From the NCBI RefSeq assembly GCF_001423765.1, contig NZ_LMPG01000016.1:62001-126000 (forward strand): a stretch of DNA of 64,000 bases. Direction: 5' to 3'. The DNA comes from Sphingomonas sp. Leaf343 (GTDB taxonomy: Bacteria; Pseudomonadota; Alphaproteobacteria; Sphingomonadales; Sphingomonadaceae). The position numbers and the translations under genes are program-made. The notes under the pieces were generated by a model that was not told the DNA's origin, ran no database searches, and saw only the letters and a program-made list of their open reading frames with translations. Positions 59,119-64,000 of the stretch are shown here, piece by piece. How positions within the stretch are numbered: position 1 is the first letter of the stretch; each line of letters begins with the position of its first letter.

Positions 59119-60915
59119 ATGTCCGATACCACCGCCCCGAAGCTCCGCAGCAGCGCGTGGTTCGATAATCCCGCCAATATCGACATGACCGCGCTGTATC
59201 TGGAGCGGTATCTGAACTTCGGCCTGTCGCTGGAGGAATTGCGTTCCGGTCGGCCGATCATCGGCATCGCGCAGTCGGGCAGCGACCTGTCGCCGTGCAA
59301 CCGCCACCATCTGGTGCTGGCGGAGCGCGTGCGCGAGGGCGTGCGCGAGATGGGCGGCATCGTGCTCGAATTCCCGGTCCATCCGATCCAGGAGACGGGC
59401 AAGCGCCCGACCGCCGGGCTCGATCGCAACCTGGCGTATCTGGGTCTGGTCGAGGTGCTGTACGGCTATCCGCTCGACGCGGTCGTGCTGACGATCGGTT
59501 GCGACAAGACGACGCCGGCGATGCTGATGGCCGCCGCGACGGTGAACATCCCCGCGATCGCGCTGTCGGTCGGGCCGATGCTCAACGGCTGGCACAAGGG
59601 CGAGCGCACCGGATCGGGCACGATCGTGTGGAAGGCGCGCGAGCTGCTGGCGGCGGGCGAGATCGACGATGCGGAGTTCATCCGCCTCGTCGCGTCGTCG
59701 GCACCGTCGACGGGCTATTGCAACACGATGGGCACCGCCACGACGATGAATTCGCTGGCCGAGGCGCTCGGTATGTCGCTGCCGGGTTCGGCGGCGATCC
59801 CGGCCCCGTATCGCGACCGTCAGGAGGTGGCGTACCACACCGGCCGCCGCATCGTGGAGATGGTGCACGAGGACCTGAAGCCGTCCGACATCCTGACGAA
59901 GGAGGCGTTCCACAACGCGATCCGCGTCAACTCCGCGATCGGCGGATCGACCAACGCGCCGATCCACCTGTGCGCGATCGCGCGCCACATCGGCGTCGAC
60001 CTGCCGATCACCGACTGGCAGGAGCAGGGGCTGGACGTGCCGCTGCTCGTCAACCTGCAACCGGCGGGCGAGTATCTGGGCGAGGATTACTACCGCGCCG
60101 GCGGCGTGCCCGCCGTGGTCAACCAGCTGATGGATCAGGGGCTGATCCACGAAGGCGCGATGACCGTCAACGGCAAGACGATGGGCGACAATTGCCGCGG
60201 CGTCGCGATCGAGGACGACAAGGTCATCCGCCCGTTCGACCGTCCGCTGAAGGAGGCGGCGGGGTTCGTCGTGCTGTCCGGCAACCTGTTCGACAGCGCG
60301 GTGATGAAGACCAGCGTCATCAGCCCGGAATTCCGCGAGCGCTATCTGTCGAAGCCGGGCGATCTCGACGCGTTCGAGGGGCCGGTCGTGGTGTTCGACG
60401 GGCCGGAGGATTATCACCATCGCATCGACGATCCCGCGACGGGCATCACCGCGGAAACCCTGCTCATCATGCGCGGTGCCGGCCCGGTCGGCTATCCGGG
60501 TGCGGCGGAGGTCGTGAACATGCGGCCGCCCGCGCACCTCATCATGGACGGCGTCCACGCGCTGCCGTGCATCGGCGACGGTCGCCAGTCGGGCACCTCC
60601 GGTTCGCCGTCGATCCTGAACGCCAGCCCGGAAGCGGCGGCGGGCGGTGCGCTGGGGCTGCTGCGCACGGGCGACCGGGTGCGGATCGACCTGAAGACGG
60701 GCAGCGCCGACGTGCTGCTGTCCGATGCCGAGATCGCCGAGCGTCGTGCCGCGCTGGCGGCCGAGGGCGGGTACAAATATCCGGCGTCGCAGACACCGTG
60801 GCAGGAAATCCAGCGCGCGACGGTGGGACAGCTCGGCACCGGCGCGATCCTGGAGGGCGCGGAGGCCTATCAGCGGATCGCGCAGACGATGGGGCTGCCG
60901 CGCGATAACCACTGA
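59119..60915 (+). CDS. xylD: D-xylonate (or L-arabonate) dehydratase, IlvD/Edd family
   Basis: A 598-residue iron-sulfur dehydratase. The N-terminus ([37 protein letters not shown]) closely resembles xylonate dehydratase of the Weimberg pathway. The three cluster cysteines are in [17 protein letters not shown] and [10 protein letters not shown]. It makes 2-keto-3-deoxy-pentonate. Arabonate or another aldonate cannot be excluded. ATG 59119 follows CCGGAG. No other Weimberg gene is in the window. Confidence 0.92.
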   Translation: MSDTTAPKLRSSAWFDNPANIDMTALYLERYLNFGLSLEELRSGRPIIGIAQSGSDLSPCNRHHLVLAERVREGVREMGGIVLEFPVHPIQETGKRPTAGLDRNLAYLGLVEVLYGYPLDAVVLTIGCDKTTPAMLMAAATVNIPAIALSVGPMLNGWHKGERTGSGTIVWKARELLAAGEIDDAEFIRLVASSAPSTGYCNTMGTATTMNSLAEALGMSLPGSAAIPAPYRDRQEVAYHTGRRIVEMVHEDLKPSDILTKEAFHNAIRVNSAIGGSTNAPIHLCAIARHIGVDLPITDWQEQGLDVPLLVNLQPAGEYLGEDYYRAGGVPAVVNQLMDQGLIHEGAMTVNGKTMGDNCRGVAIEDDKVIRPFDRPLKEAAGFVVLSGNLFDSAVMKTSVISPEFRERYLSKPGDLDAFEGPVVVFDGPEDYHHRIDDPATGITAETLLIMRGAGPVGYPGAAEVVNMRPPAHLIMDGVHALPCIGDGRQSGTSGSPSILNASPEAAAGGALGLLRTGDRVRIDLKTGSADVLLSDAEIAERRAALAAEGGYKYPASQTPWQEIQRATVGQLGTGAILEGAEAYQRIAQTMGLPRDNH

Positions 60916-60924
60916 GGCGTATCG

Positions 60925-60951
60925 TCGCCACGGTCGGTCGGCCCGTGGCGA
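60925..60951. terminator. Terminator after xylD
   Basis: TCGCCACGG (60925-60933) pairs with CCGTGGCGA (60943-60951) around a 9-nt loop, 10 bp after the xylD stop, between convergent genes. Confidence 0.65.
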
Positions 60952-60999
60952 GGCCCTCCCCTCCCCCTGGGGGGAAAGGCTTCTCCGCGAGCGGGCTCC

Positions 61000-61413
61000 T
61001 CACCCCCGCATTAACAGCCTCGCGCTACCGATCTCCACGACCGGTATCTCCCACGGATGCGCGGCCATGATCCGCGTCAGCACGGCGTCGACCGCCTCCG
61101 CCGGCGCGTCCGCCGCGACATAGGTCGTCAGCACCACCGTCGGTGACAGCGCCACCTGGCCGGCGGTGCCGCTGGTCGGGTTCGCATCGGCGGTCGGGCG
61201 AAAGCTTTCCCATCCCGGCGCGATCTCGATCACGTTCCGGTACACGCCGAAATCACCGAATGGGCCGTCCTCGCGCAGGATCGCGAGCATCGCGCCGAGG
61301 ACCGGATCGTCGTCCATCGCCGCCGCGCCTGCCGACAGCAGCATCGCCAGCGTCGCCGGCTGCACCGGGCAGAAGATGCGGATCGTCGTCACGGCGCGGG
61401 AGGCGATGGTCAT
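61000..61413 (-). CDS. Hypothetical protein with YqfO/Nif3-insert-like C-terminus
   Basis: A 137-residue soluble protein. The C-terminal half (VALSPTVVLTTYVAADAPAE, then RIMAAHPWEIPVVEI) recalls the CutA/PII-like inserts of Nif3-family proteins (HPYE-x-P motif), but the similarity is by eye only. ATG 61413 has AGGA upstream; 61422 is a second option. It stands between xylD and an oxidoreductase, on the opposite strand. Confidence 0.65.
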   Translation of the reverse strand: MTIASRAVTTIRIFCPVQPATLAMLLSAGAAAMDDDPVLGAMLAILREDGPFGDFGVYRNVIEIAPGWESFRPTADANPTSGTAGQVALSPTVVLTTYVAADAPAEAVDAVLTRIMAAHPWEIPVVEIGSARLLMRG

Positions 61414-61481
61414 CGGCGGCATCCTGTGGAAAGTCGGGATCGTACCCGTCGCGGGATCGCCGCGCCATCAGGAGAACCGCC

Positions 61482-62528
61482 ATGCCGAACCTCATCCGCG
61501 TCGCGCTGATCGGCTATGGCTATGCCGGCCGGACGTTCCACGCGCCGATGATCGCGGCGACGCCGGGGCTGGAGCTGGTCGTGGTGGCGTCGCGCGATGC
61601 GGCGAAGGTGCACGCCGACTGGCCGGGCGTCGGGGTGGATGCCGACCCGATCGCGGTGGCGACGCGGGGCGATGTCGATCTGGTGGTGATCGCGTCCCCG
61701 AACGACAGCCACGCGCCGCTGGCGCTGGCGGCGATCGGGGCGGGGCGGCATGTCGTGGTCGACAAGCCCTTCACGCTCGATCTGGCGGAGGCGCGGGCCG
61801 TCGTCGCGGCGGCGGAGGCGGCGGACCGGCTGGTGTCGGTCTATCACAACCGGCGCTGGGACAGCGATTTCCTGACGGTGCGGCGGGCGATCGGGGACGG
61901 GCTGGCGGGCGAGGTGGCGCATGTCGAATCGCATATCGACCGGTTCCGCCCGGTGGTGCGCGACCGCTGGCGCGAGCGGGACGGACCGGGCGGGGGGCTG
62001 TGGTTCGATCTGGGGCCGCATCTGGTCGATCAGGCGCTGTGCCTGTTCGGCATGCCGGACCGGGTGCAGGCCAATCTGGGAACGCTGAGGCAGGGTGCGC
62101 AGGTCGACGACTGGGCGCATGTCGTGCTCGACTATCCGGCCAGGCGCGTCGTGCTGCACGCGGGGATGCTGGTGGCGGGCGGCACGCACCGGTTCGTGGT
62201 GCATGGCAGCGGCGGGACGCTGGTGAAGCCGTTGATCGACCGGCAGGAGGCGCAACTGCTCGAAGGGATGACGCCGGGTGCGCCGGGATGGGGCGAGGAC
62301 CCGGACCCGCTGCTGGTCTATGACGGCAGCGGCGGGGTGCCGCTCACGGTGCCGGCGGTGGCGGGCGATCAGCGGCGCTTCTATGCGGGCGTGGTCGCGG
62401 CGCTGACGGCCGGCGCGCCGAACCCCGTGCCGCCGGGCGAGGCGCTGGCGGTGATGGCGGTGGTGGAGGCCGCGGCCGAGGCGGCGCGGCGCGGATGTTC
62501 GGTCGTGCCGGACCTCGCGGCGGGGTGA
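61482..62528 (+). CDS. Gfo/Idh/MocA family oxidoreductase
   Basis: A 348-residue NAD(P)-dependent sugar oxidoreductase. N-terminal Rossmann domain (VALIGYGYAGRTFHAPMI), the DKPFTLDLAEAR motif with Lys near 96, and the C-terminal domain (GGGLWFDLGPHLVDQALCLF) with the catalytic His. Substrate unknown; position next to the xylan/uronate locus suggests a sugar or sugar acid. AGGAG precedes ATG 61482. Confidence 0.92.
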   Translation: MPNLIRVALIGYGYAGRTFHAPMIAATPGLELVVVASRDAAKVHADWPGVGVDADPIAVATRGDVDLVVIASPNDSHAPLALAAIGAGRHVVVDKPFTLDLAEARAVVAAAEAADRLVSVYHNRRWDSDFLTVRRAIGDGLAGEVAHVESHIDRFRPVVRDRWRERDGPGGGLWFDLGPHLVDQALCLFGMPDRVQANLGTLRQGAQVDDWAHVVLDYPARRVVLHAGMLVAGGTHRFVVHGSGGTLVKPLIDRQEAQLLEGMTPGAPGWGEDPDPLLVYDGSGGVPLTVPAVAGDQRRFYAGVVAALTAGAPNPVPPGEALAVMAVVEAAAEAARRGCSVVPDLAAG

Positions 62529-64000
62529 CTAGGCCGCCGTCACCCGGCCGCTGCGGTCGAGCTTGCCCCAGCCGACGGAGGGGCCACGCATCGCCTGCAC
62601 GATCGCCTTGCAGACGACATAGTACATGATCTGGCGATAGCCGATGCGCTGCGGGATCAGCAGCCAGAGCAGGCGCCATTTTTCGCGCCGTTCCAGCGCG
62701 AACGCGATGAACGCGGCGAGCAGGTCGATCGCGGTGAAGATCAGCCAGTAGCCGAGCATCGTGAACACGTCGGTCTGCGTCTGCGCCCAGCCATGCGCGG
62801 CGACGCGGGTCCAGGTGCCGACGACGCTGAGGATCAGCGCGAGGTCGATGATCGGGCTGATCGCGGCCAGCACGACCTGAAACAGGATCGCCTGCGGCAG
62901 GCCGACGCGGGCGAGCCCCTTCGGGCGGCCCTCGCGGATCACGCTGCCATGCTTCCACAGGCATTGCAGCGTACCGAACGCCCAGCGGAAGCGTTGCTTG
63001 GCGAGGCCGCGGACGGTTTCGGGAGCTTCGGTCCAGGCGACCGCGTACTGATCGTAATGCACGGCCCAGCCGGCGCGCTGGATCGCGATCGTCAGATCCT
63101 GATCCTCCGCCAGCGTGTCGGTGGGATAGCCGCCGACCTGCCGCAGGGTCTCGACCCGCCACGCACCGACCGCGCCGGGCACGACCGTCATCGCATCGAG
63201 CCGCGCCAGCGCGCGCCGTTCCAGATTCTGCGCGGTGATATATTCCAGTGCCTGCCAGCGGGTGATGAGGTTGACGCGGTTGCCGACCTTGGCGTTGCCG
63301 GCGACCGCGCCCAGCGTCGGGTCGACGAACCAGCGGGCGAGGCGGGCGATCGTCGTCTCCTCGAACTGGGTATCCGCGTCGAGCGCGATGACGATGTCGC
63401 TCGTCACCTCCATCAGCGCGGTGTTGAGCGCGCGCGCCTTGCCGCCGTTCGCCAGTGTCATCAGGCGGACGCGCGGCTCGTCGGCGAACGCCTCGGCGAC
63501 GACGGCGCTGGTGCGGTCGCTGGAGCCGTCGTCGATCACGACGATCTTCACCGCCACGTCGCGGCTGTCGAGCACGCGGCGCACCGCGCGCTCGATCACG
63601 CGGTCTTCGTTGAAGGCGGGGATCAGCACGGTCACTTCGGTCGCGGCGTCGATCGCCGGGAATATGGTGCGGGATTCGCGACGCGCCTGCACCAGCGCCA
63701 GCGCCGACAGCGCGAGCGCGCGCAGGATGCCGAGCGTGATCGCCACGGCGAACAGCCACTTGATCGCCACGGTCATGCCGCCAAGCGCGAGGAACAGGCC
63801 GAGATCGGCGCGTGCCGCCCAGCGATCGCCCGACGAGACCGGCGGATTGACCATGTCGCGCGGCAGGTTGGCGAGCTCCGACACCGGCACGAACCGGTAT
63901 CCCTTGGCGCGCAGCCGGTCGATCAGCACCGGCAGCGCCGCGACGGTCTGGGCGCGGTCGCCACCGGCATCGTGCAGGAGGACGATGTTGCCGCTGCGCT
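62529..64000 (-). CDS. Polysaccharide deacetylase-GT2 fusion (5' end outside window)
   Basis: Partial: the N-terminal part continues past the window edge. The visible 489 codons start inside a NodB-type deacetylase domain (NIVLLHDAGGDRAQTV...RLRAKGYRFVPVSEL). After a membrane span comes a processive GT2 domain with EVTVLIPAFNEDRVIERAVR, DADTQFEE, AEDQDLTIAIQRAG and KQRFRWAFGTLQCLW (QxxRW). More spans follow. The GTG at 63929 is not the true start. It probably makes and deacetylates a surface beta-linked polysaccharide. Confidence 0.9.
   Translation of the reverse strand, partial: RSGNIVLLHDAGGDRAQTVAALPVLIDRLRAKGYRFVPVSELANLPRDMVNPPVSSGDRWAARADLGLFLALGGMTVAIKWLFAVAITLGILRALALSALALVQARRESRTIFPAIDAATEVTVLIPAFNEDRVIERAVRRVLDSRDVAVKIVVIDDGSSDRTSAVVAEAFADEPRVRLMTLANGGKARALNTALMEVTSDIVIALDADTQFEETTIARLARWFVDPTLGAVAGNAKVGNRVNLITRWQALEYITAQNLERRALARLDAMTVVPGAVGAWRVETLRQVGGYPTDTLAEDQDLTIAIQRAGWAVHYDQYAVAWTEAPETVRGLAKQRFRWAFGTLQCLWKHGSVIREGRPKGLARVGLPQAILFQVVLAAISPIIDLALILSVVGTWTRVAAHGWAQTQTDVFTMLGYWLIFTAIDLLAAFIAFALERREKWRLLWLLIPQRIGYRQIMYYVVCKAIVQAMRGPSVGWGKLDRSGRVTAA

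Noticed and set aside
59083..60912. A 609-residue minus-strand frame
   Set aside because: It is antisense to xylD with no recognisable motif.
1..64000. tRNA, rRNA, insertion sequences or prophage
   Set aside because: I found no cloverleaf, rRNA-like sequence, transposase or integrase; GC and codon use are even, apart from the AT-rich patches at 34.8 and 59.0 kb.

Overview
This is about 64 kb of high-GC chromosome from an alphaproteobacterium, most likely Sphingomonas or a close Sphingomonadaceae relative. The evidence is the gene content (ALA synthase hemA for C4 haem synthesis, Coq7-type hydroxylase, rpoN beside lptB, CsbD and MipA/OmpV proteins), strong GC3 bias, many GTG/TTG starts with 4-nt overlaps, and short extragenic palindromes of a type I associate with sphingomonads. 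There are no rRNA or tRNA genes, insertion sequences, CRISPR arrays or phage genes. It reads as core chromosome with a few accessory insertions.

Layout. 0.2-6.2 kb: topA, a divergent Crp-like regulator and BLUF photoreceptor, then plsY-dprA-LMW phosphatase on the minus strand. 6.3-8.5 kb: murI, hemA. 8.5-12.7 kb: minus-strand block RNase D-like exonuclease-lptC-lptA-lptB-rpoN (LPS export). 13-15.8 kb: a two-domain cold-shock protein with a glycine-rich N-terminus, DedA, aldo/keto reductase. 15.9-20 kb: a DUF4130-UdgX uracil-DNA-binding fusion and a radical SAM protein with a helix-hairpin-helix, separated by a GT39-like membrane protein. 20-30 kb: CsbD, outer-membrane protein, smc, two DsbA-like oxidoreductases, DciA-like protein, mutY, serine hydrolase, nudC. 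30-34.8 kb: pheA, membrane cytochrome c, LOG protein, extensin-like lipoprotein, XRE/DUF2975 pair. 34.8-38 kb: serC-serA behind a predicted serC leader RNA. 38-42.9 kb: MlaA, MipA/OmpV, DUF5694 and DUF3667 proteins. 43-50 kb: proA, a toxin-antitoxin pair, nadD-rsfS-rlmH, a degenerate EnvC, ctpA, dsbB, coq7. 50-52.6 kb: three poorly characterised envelope genes. 52.6-62.5 kb: a glucuronoxylan/hexuronate locus. 62.5-64 kb: a polysaccharide deacetylase-GT2 fusion cut by the window edge.

The most coherent accessory system is the sugar locus. A secreted GH67 alpha-glucuronidase and a divergent GH3 glycosidase would trim glucuronoxylo-oligosaccharides. A UxuB-type fructuronate reductase handles the uronic acid, and a XylD-like dehydratase handles xylonate (or arabonate). 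Two near-identical 14-bp LacI-type operators, in the aguA/GH3 divergent promoter and upstream of xylD, point to shared control by a regulator absent from the window. A 15-codon ORF in front of uxuB resembles the start of a LacI DNA-binding domain and may be its remnant. The least understood system is the UdgX-DUF4130/radical SAM pair, which looks like a DNA repair or modification module of unknown chemistry.
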